DNA from: Thermoproteota archaeon
GTDB taxonomy: Archaea > Korarchaeota > Korarchaeia > Korarchaeales > Korarchaeaceae
Assembly: GCA_021158805.1 (NCBI GenBank)
Contig: JAGGTZ010000098.1
Coordinates: 1 to 11,844 of the forward strand
Direction of reading: 5' to 3'
Length of the DNA: 11,844 nt
This document shows positions 5,858 through 11,844 of this stretch, in pieces. Under the pieces are notes generated by a model. That model was given only the letters and a program-made list of their open reading frames with translations. It was not told the origin of the DNA and did no database searches. The translations under genes and the position numbers were made by a program. The stretch's first letter is position 1; each line of letters starts with the position of its first letter.

Positions 5858-6885
5858 CTTGGAGGGAAGGGTAAGTTTGATTCCAACAGTAAGGAAAGTA
5901 GTTTAATGGTCTCCTCTATGTCCCCTATTTTCGCTAAGCTCGATGGTGTATGTATATACCTAGAGGGAACCGATATTATCCCGACGGGAGCCCCTTTACC
6001 CCTAATGCTTATCTCAGCTGCATCTGTACCACTAGTAGGGGAGAGTTGGAGCTGGTATTTGATCTTATTCTCCTCAGCTATGTTTATCATGTATTCAAGG
6101 AGTTTCTCCTGAACGATTACGGTCCTATCCATTACCCTTATGGCTGGACCCCTTCCTAGCTCTGTAACATGCTTATGCGGCGGGACATTCGGAACATCAG
6201 AGGCTATTGTTCCCTCTAGAACGAAAGCTAAGTCCGGCTGTACTCTGTTAGTGGCTACAGTAGCCCCCTTCATTCCCCTCTCCTCCTGAGAGGTGAAGAC
6301 CCCGTATATCGTTACAGCTGGCTTCACGGCCTTGAGTACCTCTATCAGCACGAGGCACCCAAGCCTATCATCGAAGGCCTTCCCTATTACGGTCCCAGTC
6401 TCCTCCTGATATATGAAGGGGACATCGAACGTTATAACAGTCCCAGGTCTTATCCCCATTGAGGAAACCTGCTCCCTGCTTTCTGCTCCTATGTCAACAT
6501 AGAGATCATCCATCGTTAGCTTCTCATCCTTGGAGACATGTACGGGCAGGGTACCAATTACTCCGCGCATCTTCTTCTTACCATGAACCAAGACTCTCTG
6601 TGCGAGGAGTTGAGTTGGATTTAGACCTCCCAAGTTAGTTACCCTGAGAAAGCCATTTTCCTCTATATACCTCGTCATCAGAGCAACCTCGTCCATATGA
6701 GCTGCTATCATGACTTTTTTCTCACTACTCCCTCTCTTCACTGCATAGAGGTTTCCAAATGGATCCGTAAAGGCCTCGTCCACGTAAGCAGCTATTTCCC
6801 TCTCTATGAGGCTTCTTACCTCATCCTCCCTGCCAGGAGGTCCGGGAGCAATTGAAAGCTCCCTTAGAAGATCTAACCATCTCAT
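5854..6885 (-). CDS. M42 family metallo-aminopeptidase (TET-type)
   Basis: This 343-aa cytosolic co-catalytic dimetal peptidase opens MRWLDLLRELSIAPGPPGRE, typical of TET/FrvX/deblocking aminopeptidases. Ligands and catalytic residues are visible: AHMDE (H63, D65), KAFDDRLG (bridging D172), SQEERG (general base E201 and metal ligand E202), VLEGT (E224, where many members have Asp) and YIHTPSS (H312). The insertion between H63 and D172 is the family's oligomerisation domain, so a large self-compartmentalised peptidase acting on proteasome products is expected. The GTG at 6900 would overlap the upstream stop (GTGA). The ATG at 6885 is preferred because AAGGTGATT just upstream is a good ribosome-binding site and because the family N-terminus begins there. 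It is probably transcribed with the SDR gene, 11 bases upstream. Confidence 0.92.
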   Translation of the reverse strand: MRWLDLLRELSIAPGPPGREDEVRSLIEREIAAYVDEAFTDPFGNLYAVKRGSSEKKVMIAAHMDEVALMTRYIEENGFLRVTNLGGLNPTQLLAQRVLVHGKKKMRGVIGTLPVHVSKDEKLTMDDLYVDIGAESREQVSSMGIRPGTVITFDVPFIYQEETGTVIGKAFDDRLGCLVLIEVLKAVKPAVTIYGVFTSQEERGMKGATVATNRVQPDLAFVLEGTIASDVPNVPPHKHVTELGRGPAIRVMDRTVIVQEKLLEYMINIAEENKIKYQLQLSPTSGTDAAEISIRGKGAPVGIISVPSRYIHTPSSLAKIGDIEETIKLLSLLLESNLPFPPS

Positions 6886-6896
6886 GGGAATCACCT

Positions 6897-7676
6897 TCAC
6901 AGGGTAGAGACGAGTTTACCACCATCCACTGGGATGATAGCTCCGCTTACATAGCTAGCTCTCTCACTAGATAAGAAGGCCACTACATCTCCTATCTCCT
7001 CGGGCCTACCCATCCTCCTCAGTGGTATCTCCTTTACAGCGATCTTTTCCATTTCTTCTACGCTAATCCCCCTCTCTTTAGCTCTAGTAACTAGTAATTC
7101 CATCTGCCTTTCAGTTTTTATGGATCCAGGCATTACTGCATTAACGTTAACCTCAGGCGCTAGTTCTCGTGAGAGAACTTTGACCAGTCCCGCCAAGCCC
7201 ATCCTCACAGATGTAGAAAGGGGTATATTCACATTCACCTCTTTAATAGCGACTGAGGTCACGAAGGTTATTCGACCCCACCCCCTCTCCTTCATCTCCA
7301 AGCCAAAGAGCTTAGATAGCCTCATAGCACTCATTATGAGGAGATTAAAGGCATTAAGCCAATCTTCATCACTGAGCTCGAAGAACCTGGCTATTCTAGG
7401 ACCCCCATAACTCACCACTAGTATATCGGGACCTCCCAGCTCCTTCGCCCTAGCAAGCAGGTTTTCAATATCTTCTGCTCTCGTTACATCTGCCCTCTCC
7501 CAGTGTACCTCCCCAAGGGTTGAGAGCTCTTCTGCAGCCTCCTTTAGATTTTCCTCGTTCCTCGAGGCTATAAGGACCCTAGCCCCCTCAGATAGGAGGG
7601 ATCTAGCGCATGCCTTCCCTATCCCTCTACTCCCACCTGTTACAACAGCGAGCTTATCCCTCAGACCCAAGTCCAT
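6897..7676 (-). CDS. SDR-fold oxidoreductase, divergent FabG-like, lacking the canonical Tyr-x-x-x-Lys
   Basis: This 259-aa protein has the classical SDR Rossmann motif TGGSRGIG (13-20), a basic residue after strand 2 (ASRNEEN, about 37-43) favouring NADP(H), and a DVT loop (63-65). The NNAG motif is replaced by SYGGPR (89-94). The C-terminal VMPGSIKTER and YVSGAIIPVDGG segments are normal for the family. The active site is unusual: the strand with TSVAIKE retains a Ser (about 141), but the Tyr and Lys positions are occupied by the NIPLSTSVRMGL segment. This corresponds to a known SDR subgroup with N-[IL]-x-L-S-[NT]-x-[VL]-R in place of Y-x-x-x-K. The reaction is therefore uncertain. The start is set at the ATG at 7676 because a TATA-like box lies 26 bp upstream; the GTG at 7712 would place that box inside the gene. 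Confidence 0.87.
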   Translation of the reverse strand: MDLGLRDKLAVVTGGSRGIGKACARSLLSEGARVLIASRNEENLKEAAEELSTLGEVHWERADVTRAEDIENLLARAKELGGPDILVVSYGGPRIARFFELSDEDWLNAFNLLIMSAMRLSKLFGLEMKERGWGRITFVTSVAIKEVNVNIPLSTSVRMGLAGLVKVLSRELAPEVNVNAVMPGSIKTERQMELLVTRAKERGISVEEMEKIAVKEIPLRRMGRPEEIGDVVAFLSSERASYVSGAIIPVDGGKLVSTL

Positions 7677-7697
7677 ATTCTTGTCTAACAGGGAGTG

Positions 7698-7705
7698 AAA
7701 TAAAA
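7698..7705 (-). promoter_or_regulatory. TATA-like box for the SDR-aminopeptidase unit
   Basis: TTTTATTT on the minus strand lies in the 32-base gap between the beta-propeller gene stop and the SDR ATG at 7676, centred about 26 bp upstream. It implies that the SDR and M42 genes can be transcribed independently of the upstream membrane protein gene, as a leaderless mRNA. Confidence 0.55.
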
Positions 7706-7708
7706 CCT

Positions 7709-9016
7709 TCACACCTTCTTCGGCCTAAATAATCTGTAGCAGAATACCATGCTGAGGAATATTAGGGCAGCCACTATCAGGAAGAATTTTAGGTTAGCTG
7801 AGGAGTACTCTCCCACGAGGATACCGTAGTTGTATATCTTTACGGTATAGTAAGGGCCAAATCCAGTGTCTACCTTCACCGTACCCCTTAGGGGGAGTAA
7901 TCTACCTTCATACTCTATTGAGAAGTTCCCCTCCCCATCAACTTCGATCTCGCCATCCATTCCTAGATTCACAACTAGAGGGTACGTCCTCACGGATATT
8001 GATACATTCTGCCCGAGCGAGTCCTTGAGGATAACTAAATGCTCTCCAAGACCCTTTGTCCTGATGAACGTGATCCTACCTACCTCTACTTCCTTACTTT
8101 CACCGTCTACGATAGCCCTAAGCCTCCCCTTGACCCAGTAAGGGAGTGACCATTTTATCAATAAGCCTCCGCTAACCCCCTTCACCTCAGCTCGAGACCA
8201 GTCGGCAAGGACATGGACAGCCCCATCTCCCGTTCTAACTAATATTATCCCTTCCCTAGCCACAACATCGTATCCCTTCACAGGGATCTCCTGTATTACC
8301 TTTCCAGTAGAGGAATTCAGGATGGAGAGCTTCATGTTACTAGTTAGCACGTAGAGATGGCCGGAATCGCTATACAACTTTCCCAGCGCACAACAACCAC
8401 AGAGATCTTCCATCCATTTAAGGATGCCCCTTTCATCAAATGTGTAAACGTTACAGCCCTTCATGTACACATGGACTAGGTCCTTCTCCACCTCTACATC
8501 AAGTAGGTGCGTCCTAATTTCCTTAGCCCACTTAATACCCGACAGATCTAGGAGGGCTACTTTGTTATATCCTAGGATGGATAGGCTACTGCCATCCTCG
8601 GACCAGCTTAGCTCTCGTACTGGGAACTTAATCCTCAACACCTCAGAGCCGTTTTTGATTATCTTTAAGAACCCATCCTCATAGACTGCAATTAGATCCC
8701 TGCTATAGGGGTAAAAGGTACATTTATCGCATTTAGCTATCTCCTTTAAACCTTTAGAGAATTCCTTAAGGCTATTTCCAGCTTGGATGAATACCTCATT
8801 GGATTGTATGAGTCGGGAATTCTCTTCATATGTCAGGTAGGTAATGGAGCCGTTATAGATACCGACTCCCCTGTCATCTAGGAAGATAATGACTTCCTTC
8901 CCTAGAGCCACTGATCTTGCTTCGAGAGGTACCGTTTGAACTAATAGATATGGTTGGGCGCTCACTCCAATCTGTCCTACCAGTAATAGCGCCATCATGA
9001 ACACTATTCCTCTCAT
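7709..9016 (-). CDS. Extracellular beta-propeller-like protein with C-terminal membrane anchor
   Basis: This 435-aa protein has a signal peptide at residues 1-21 (MRGIVFMMALLLVGQIGVSAQ). Repeated strands about 25 to 285 contain turns such as DDRG, EDGFLKII, DERGILKW and NSSTGKVI, resembling WD/PQQ-type propeller blades. A beta-rich C-terminal domain follows, then one transmembrane helix (about 411-430) and a basic RPKKV tail. The topology is thus an outward-facing sensor or adhesion ectodomain anchored at the C-terminus. Six ectodomain cysteines (C96, C99, C188, C206, C208, C209) could form disulfides or bind metal. Several N-x-S/T sequons (NGS, NSS, NVS, NFS) suit an archaeal surface glycoprotein. 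The ATG at 9016 is preferred over the GTG at 9040, since it gives a normal signal peptide and a TATA box at 28 bp. No specific family is recognised. Confidence 0.75.
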   Translation of the reverse strand: MRGIVFMMALLLVGQIGVSAQPYLLVQTVPLEARSVALGKEVIIFLDDRGVGIYNGSITYLTYEENSRLIQSNEVFIQAGNSLKEFSKGLKEIAKCDKCTFYPYSRDLIAVYEDGFLKIIKNGSEVLRIKFPVRELSWSEDGSSLSILGYNKVALLDLSGIKWAKEIRTHLLDVEVEKDLVHVYMKGCNVYTFDERGILKWMEDLCGCCALGKLYSDSGHLYVLTSNMKLSILNSSTGKVIQEIPVKGYDVVAREGIILVRTGDGAVHVLADWSRAEVKGVSGGLLIKWSLPYWVKGRLRAIVDGESKEVEVGRITFIRTKGLGEHLVILKDSLGQNVSISVRTYPLVVNLGMDGEIEVDGEGNFSIEYEGRLLPLRGTVKVDTGFGPYYTVKIYNYGILVGEYSSANLKFFLIVAALIFLSMVFCYRLFRPKKV

Positions 9017-9040
9017 CAGATCGCTTCTCCCGTGGAACAC

Positions 9041-9047
9041 TAATTAA
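9041..9047 (-). promoter_or_regulatory. TATA-like box for the beta-propeller gene
   Basis: TTAATTA on the minus strand is centred 28 bp upstream of the ATG at 9016, consistent with leaderless transcription and with rejecting the GTG start at 9040. Confidence 0.5.
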
Positions 9048-9089
9048 CAACTGCCCTTACTTGAATCATTGTCAAAAGCATGTGAAAAG

Positions 9090-9097
9090 CTATAAAG
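9090..9097 (+). promoter_or_regulatory. TATA box with BRE for the 9120-11080 operon
   Basis: CTATAAAG is centred about 27 bp before the ATG at 9120 and is preceded by GTGAAAAG, a BRE-like purine run. It is the best-looking archaeal promoter in the window and is divergent from the 9041-9047 box. Confidence 0.65.
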
Positions 9098-9119
9098 GAG
9101 TTAACCCGTTAGTGGTTCG

Positions 9120-10199
9120 ATGAAGTTAAATATTGTTCCTCTACTGATACTGCTACTATTACCAACGGTAACGGTCTATTCAGCTGAGGAAAGAGCGCCT
9201 AAGGTTGCCTTACTCAGTAACCAAGCCGATATGAAGACTGCCCAGTTCATAGGACAGCTATTCAATCAGTCTAATGTTGAGTACACGATACTACCTCCTG
9301 ACTCGTTTGAGGATGCTTTAAGGCAGTATGAAGTGCTTATACTGCTAGGAGGACCGAGGGCCTATGATGGGATGGGCAACATAACCTCCAACTACATACC
9401 TCCTAAGAACGCGACAACCCTAATAAACGAGCCCAGGACATTCATAGTCTCGATATATGAGGGAAATAGGGAGATAATAGTCCTAGCTGGCCATACGAGG
9501 GTTGAAACTTTCGAGGCAGTTCCGTATTTCTTCAAAGACCTAATTAGAGTCACTAAACTATGGAGATGGGTCGGCTATCCGGTGGATTTCGATGAGAACT
9601 CTTCTGCTATATACTATGTACAGGAGTACTTCTATAACAAGGAGAAAGGGGAGTTCAAGAAGGGGAAAATAAGAAATGTTGTTACTCAAGTTAACGGTGT
9701 CGTATCCGTCAACGGCACAGATCTCTACAATGTAACTACAACTGACTCCTATATATACTTGGGAGTGAACTATACGACATTCACTGAACTATTACTGGAC
9801 GATCTTGGGAGACCTTACTCATGTGAGATGAAGAGATTTGTAGAAGACCGCCTGAACTCGACGGTGAACTGCCTCGAATATCGGAGAGCACAAGGCTACG
9901 TATTTGTTGCCATTAGGATGGAGGCAACTAACGATAGGGTCTATTGGAAGATAGAGAACAGGAGACTTAGAAGGACTTTGATATATCCTATTGGAACGAG
10001 GAACATAAAGGCGGACATGGTACTCAGGTACTTATTCAAATATCCGAGCTGGGAGTTGCAGGATGAGTTCGATATACGGTACATTAATCCAACAATTCCA
10101 TTCGGTGGACTAGTAATGAGGATACATAACATTATCATAGATGGGGATATAATAACAAAGGAAAAGATGGAACTAGTTTCCTTCAGGGGTAAGGGGTGA
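9120..10199 (+). CDS. Secreted sequon-rich protein; N-terminal domain paralogous to the 607-1110 product
   Basis: The product is 359 aa. Residues 1-21 are a signal peptide (MKLNIVPLLILLLLPTVTVY then SA). The first domain (about 27-145) repeats the motif order of the 607 gene product: SNQADM (33-38), ILLGGPRAYDG (74-84) and IIVLAGHTRVET (119-130). It is followed by a larger beta-rich domain (about 150-359) not present in the short paralogue. At least six N-x-S/T sequons (NIT, NAT, NGT, NVT, NYT, NST) suggest N-glycosylation outside the cell. There is no C-terminal anchor. Transcription is likely leaderless from a strong TATA box 27 bp upstream. The stop is 2 bases before the ATG of the heme O synthase gene, so the two are co-transcribed. 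The function is unknown; the link to heme synthesis allows a role in respiratory-complex assembly, but that is inference. Confidence 0.8.
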   Translation: MKLNIVPLLILLLLPTVTVYSAEERAPKVALLSNQADMKTAQFIGQLFNQSNVEYTILPPDSFEDALRQYEVLILLGGPRAYDGMGNITSNYIPPKNATTLINEPRTFIVSIYEGNREIIVLAGHTRVETFEAVPYFFKDLIRVTKLWRWVGYPVDFDENSSAIYYVQEYFYNKEKGEFKKGKIRNVVTQVNGVVSVNGTDLYNVTTTDSYIYLGVNYTTFTELLLDDLGRPYSCEMKRFVEDRLNSTVNCLEYRRAQGYVFVAIRMEATNDRVYWKIENRRLRRTLIYPIGTRNIKADMVLRYLFKYPSWELQDEFDIRYINPTIPFGGLVMRIHNIIIDGDIITKEKMELVSFRGKG

Positions 10200-10201
10200 T
10201 T

Positions 10202-11080
10202 ATGGAAGCTAAGGTCTTGTCATCCAAGATCTCAGATTACATATGCCTCACAAAGCCTAAACAGACGTTTCTCCTCCTGCTTACCTCCCTCTTCACCTAT
10301 GTGGGAGCTGGAGGAACGGACCTACATACGCTGGTAACTCTTACGGCTGCGATGGTACTGTCCATCTCAGGTACTACGGCAGTTAATATGGCTTTAGATG
10401 CTGATATCGATTCCCTAATGAACCGAACGAGGAGGAGACCTGTTCCAGCGGGTAGGGTCTCTAGGGAAGAGGCTTTATCATTCGGAGTTGTATTATTTCT
10501 TTTAGGCGTAGCTCTGGCTTACTTCATTAATGTACCAACTGCTTTTGCCACCTCGCTAGGGGTGATCTTCGACCTCATTGTGTACACGCTATGGACTAAG
10601 AGGAGGACAGCCCTCTCCATAATATTTGGTGGAGTAGCTGGAGCTGCTCCCTCCTTAGCCGGTTGGACAGCCGTGAGAGGTGCCATAGAACTACCAGCCA
10701 TTATGATAATGATAATCACGATAACTTGGATCCCAGCACACATATGGTATATCGCAATCTACCACCTAGAGGACTATAGGGCTGCCGGGGTACCCATGCT
10801 TCCCGTGGTCCTTGGGGTTGAGAAGACCGCCAAAGCCATAATAGTCTCAGTGATCATAATGGTATCAATAGAACTCGCCCTATTCCTAACTGGGACATTT
10901 GGGCTAGTCTTCCTAATAGTAGCTCTACCATCCAGCCTCTTACTGCTCTATAGATCCATCTTGTACGCTAAGAATCCGACAATCAAGGAGGCCAGAAGGA
11001 TGTATAAGACAGCTAGTCCCGTCGAAGGGATGGCATTCCTAGGAATCGCGTTAGACGGTCTGCTGAGGACCCTCCTATAG
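10202..11080 (+). CDS. ctaB: Protoheme IX farnesyltransferase (heme O synthase)
   Basis: This 292-aa integral membrane UbiA-family prenyltransferase attaches farnesyl diphosphate to heme B to give heme O for heme-copper oxidases. Family motifs are clear: NMALDADIDSLMNRTRRRP (62-80, with N62, D66 and D70 for Mg-diphosphate binding), YTLWTKRRT (128-136), SIIFGGVAGAAPSLAGW (139-155), and the second conserved block WIPAHIWYIAIYHLEDYRAA (176-195) followed by GVPMLPVV. About eight to nine hydrophobic helices fit the family. A GTG at 10196 overlaps the previous stop. The ATG at 10202 is preferred because GGGGTGAT immediately upstream is a good Shine-Dalgarno sequence. No oxidase subunits or heme A synthase are in this window, so whether heme O or heme A is the end product is not visible. 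Confidence 0.93.
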   Translation: MEAKVLSSKISDYICLTKPKQTFLLLLTSLFTYVGAGGTDLHTLVTLTAAMVLSISGTTAVNMALDADIDSLMNRTRRRPVPAGRVSREEALSFGVVLFLLGVALAYFINVPTAFATSLGVIFDLIVYTLWTKRRTALSIIFGGVAGAAPSLAGWTAVRGAIELPAIMIMIITITWIPAHIWYIAIYHLEDYRAAGVPMLPVVLGVEKTAKAIIVSVIIMVSIELALFLTGTFGLVFLIVALPSSLLLLYRSILYAKNPTIKEARRMYKTASPVEGMAFLGIALDGLLRTLL

Positions 11081-11083
11081 GAA

Positions 11084-11095
11084 AGATTATTAAAC
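11084..11095 (+). promoter_or_regulatory. TATA-like box for the 11116 gene
   Basis: AGATTATTAAAC is centred about 27 bp before the ATG at 11116, preceded by GAAAG as a BRE-like element. Leaderless transcription is implied, separate from the heme O synthase operon that ends at 11080. Confidence 0.5.
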
Positions 11096-11115
11096 ATGAT
11101 TGATCGGTTAGGACA

Positions 11116-11547
11116 ATGAGTTCTAAGGTGCTGGTAAGGGGAGAGTTAGTATTCGGGAGTGAACAGGAATTAAAGAAGCTCCTCTCAACTTTAGGAGCTC
11201 TAGATAAATTAGAAGAGTTATTAGAGGGAGGTCCAAAGGATTTAAAGTTGAATGGGCTGAAGATAACTGAGGTTGCTGTGAGAGATGGAAGATACCACCT
11301 AAAATTTGAAGGTGATGTAAATTGGCCATCATCTGCAGCCCCAAAGGACATGAATTACTTAGACTGGCTGAAAAGTCAGCTTTTAGGTCTTGTCTGGGAT
11401 GTTGAGGAGCTAAAGAGTTTAGAGATCCATAGAGGAAGCGAAAATCTCAAATTTGCTTTCTACGAGGATGAAGAACTGAAATTGAAGAAAGAGGAGTACA
11501 ATAGATGGTGGATGGAATCTGCTAGTAACATCACGGGTCTCTTCTAG
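11116..11547 (+). CDS. Hypothetical acidic protein, 143 aa
   Basis: I do not recognise this protein. It is soluble and rich in Glu, Lys and Leu. A first strand (KVLVRGELVFG, 4-14) is followed by a helix with leucine spacing (about 16-37), then strands LKITEVAVRDGRYHLKFEGDV (last residue about 68), a helix around DWLKSQLLGLVWDVEEL (about 83-99) and a strand SLEIHRG. It ends in an aromatic tail with NRWW. The alternation is that of a small alpha/beta domain. It has its own promoter and lies between ctaB and the aIF1 gene. A T-rich run (TGTTTTCTT, 11578-11586) after its stop could terminate it. Confidence 0.65.
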   Translation: MSSKVLVRGELVFGSEQELKKLLSTLGALDKLEELLEGGPKDLKLNGLKITEVAVRDGRYHLKFEGDVNWPSSAAPKDMNYLDWLKSQLLGLVWDVEELKSLEIHRGSENLKFAFYEDEELKLKKEEYNRWWMESASNITGLF

Positions 11548-11612
11548 CTGAATGTCATTAGTGGGAGGCTCTCTTCGGTGTTTTCTTAAGCGGAAACCGT
11601 CTCAACCATATG

Positions 11613-11624
11613 TTTTTATATTTA
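11613..11624 (+). promoter_or_regulatory. TATA-like box for the aIF1 gene
   Basis: TTTTTATATTTA is centred about 27 bp before the ATG at 11646, which supports that start and leaderless transcription. It is flanked by a 6-bp inverted repeat, AACCGT at 11595-11600 and ACGGTT at 11624-11629. Confidence 0.6.
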
Positions 11625-11645
11625 CGGTTAGCCCGAATAGGTGGA

Positions 11646-11844
11646 ATGGTTGCGTTCGATGAGAGATTAAGGGACCCTGTTACCGGACTCCCACTGGAGC
11701 TTTTTTCATGGGAGGAGGTTGAAAAGGAACTTAGGCCGGTAAGGATCAGAACGGAAAGGAGGAGGGGAAGGGACGTTACTATCATAGAAAACCTACCCTT
11801 TTCGAGAGACACTATGAAGTCCTTTCTAAAAGAGATTAAGCGGA
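11646..11844 (+). CDS. Translation initiation factor aIF1 / SUI1 homologue, 5' part
   Basis: The frame is open from the ATG at 11646 to the window edge, giving 66 residues. The segment PVRIRTERRRGRDVTIIENL (31-50) is the SUI1 hallmark (basic strand-loop-strand, then V-T-I-I-E-G/N), and the following FSRDTMKSFLKEIKR is the first SUI1 helix. The N-terminus retains TGLPLELFSWEE (13-24), aligned with the CGLP-ELC-C zinc-type motif common in archaeal aIF1, but here the cysteines are replaced (T, F and W). aIF1 binds the 30S subunit near the P site and enforces start-codon fidelity. The paired domain containing the GG-T motif lies beyond the window. A minus-strand frame over this gene (11558-11812) is a shadow. 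Confidence 0.85.
   Translation, partial: MVAFDERLRDPVTGLPLELFSWEEVEKELRPVRIRTERRRGRDVTIIENLPFSRDTMKSFLKEIKR

Noticed and set aside
7120..7410. Plus-strand 96-aa frame, with similar frames at 7866-8141 and 8463-8684
   Set aside because: Antisense shadows of the SDR and beta-propeller genes, with the Ser/Thr/Pro-rich composition typical of reversed coding strands.
7677..7712. N-terminal extension of the SDR from GTG 7712
   Set aside because: SDR proteins normally begin a few residues before the first strand, and the TATA-like box at 7698-7705 falls inside the extension.
11558..11812. Minus-strand 84-aa frame rich in Ser
   Set aside because: Shadow of the aIF1 gene on the opposite strand.
1..11844. 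CRISPR array, tRNA, rRNA, insertion sequence or prophage genes
   Set aside because: No regularly spaced repeats, cloverleaf, transposase, integrase or terminal inverted repeats were seen on reading either strand.

Overview
The window is archaeal, most likely from a thermophile. It encodes an aIF1/SUI1 homologue and a TET-type M42 aminopeptidase. TATA-like boxes lie about 25-30 bp upstream of many start codons, which is the pattern of leaderless transcripts. A probable box C/D guide RNA is present. Codons are rich in AGG/AGA/ATA and proteins in I, V, L, K and E. A TACK-type lineage (for example a korarchaeote or crenarchaeote) would fit, but nothing in the window fixes the lineage.

Layout. 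Positions 1-224 (-) hold the start of a nucleotidyltransferase-like gene with degraded catalytic motifs. The 382-base gap at 225-606 contains the most interesting element: a 59-nt candidate box C/D sRNA on the minus strand (432-490). Its D guide is complementary to the universally conserved 16S rRNA decoding-site segment, and the N+5 rule places 2'-O-methylation at C1402 (E. coli numbering). It has its own TATA-like box. Next is a plus-strand pair: a small secreted protein (607-1110) and an unrecognised 367-aa protein (1113-2216). Two small hypothetical genes on the minus strand follow (2190-2450 and 2480-2728). A divergent intergenic region with imperfect 30-bp-spaced repeats then leads into a plus-strand operon of a CPA2-type cation/proton antiporter (2990-4657) and a saccharopine/lysine dehydrogenase-like enzyme (4661-5857).

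A convergent minus-strand cluster runs from 9016 down to 5854. It holds a membrane-anchored extracellular beta-propeller-like protein, an SDR-fold protein lacking the usual Tyr/Lys pair, and an M42 aminopeptidase. Divergent from it is a plus-strand pair: a secreted, sequon-rich protein (9120-10199) whose N-terminal domain is paralogous to the 607-1110 product, and heme O synthase (CtaB, 10202-11080). An acidic hypothetical protein (11116-11547) and a 5'-complete, 3'-truncated aIF1/SUI1 gene (11646 to the edge) close the window.

A recurring pattern is that first genes of transcription units have a TATA box at leaderless spacing, whereas several downstream genes (antiporter partner, aminopeptidase, heme O synthase) carry Shine-Dalgarno sequences. 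No tRNA, rRNA, CRISPR, insertion sequence or phage gene was seen. The window looks like ordinary chromosomal core and lineage-specific sequence rather than a mobile island.
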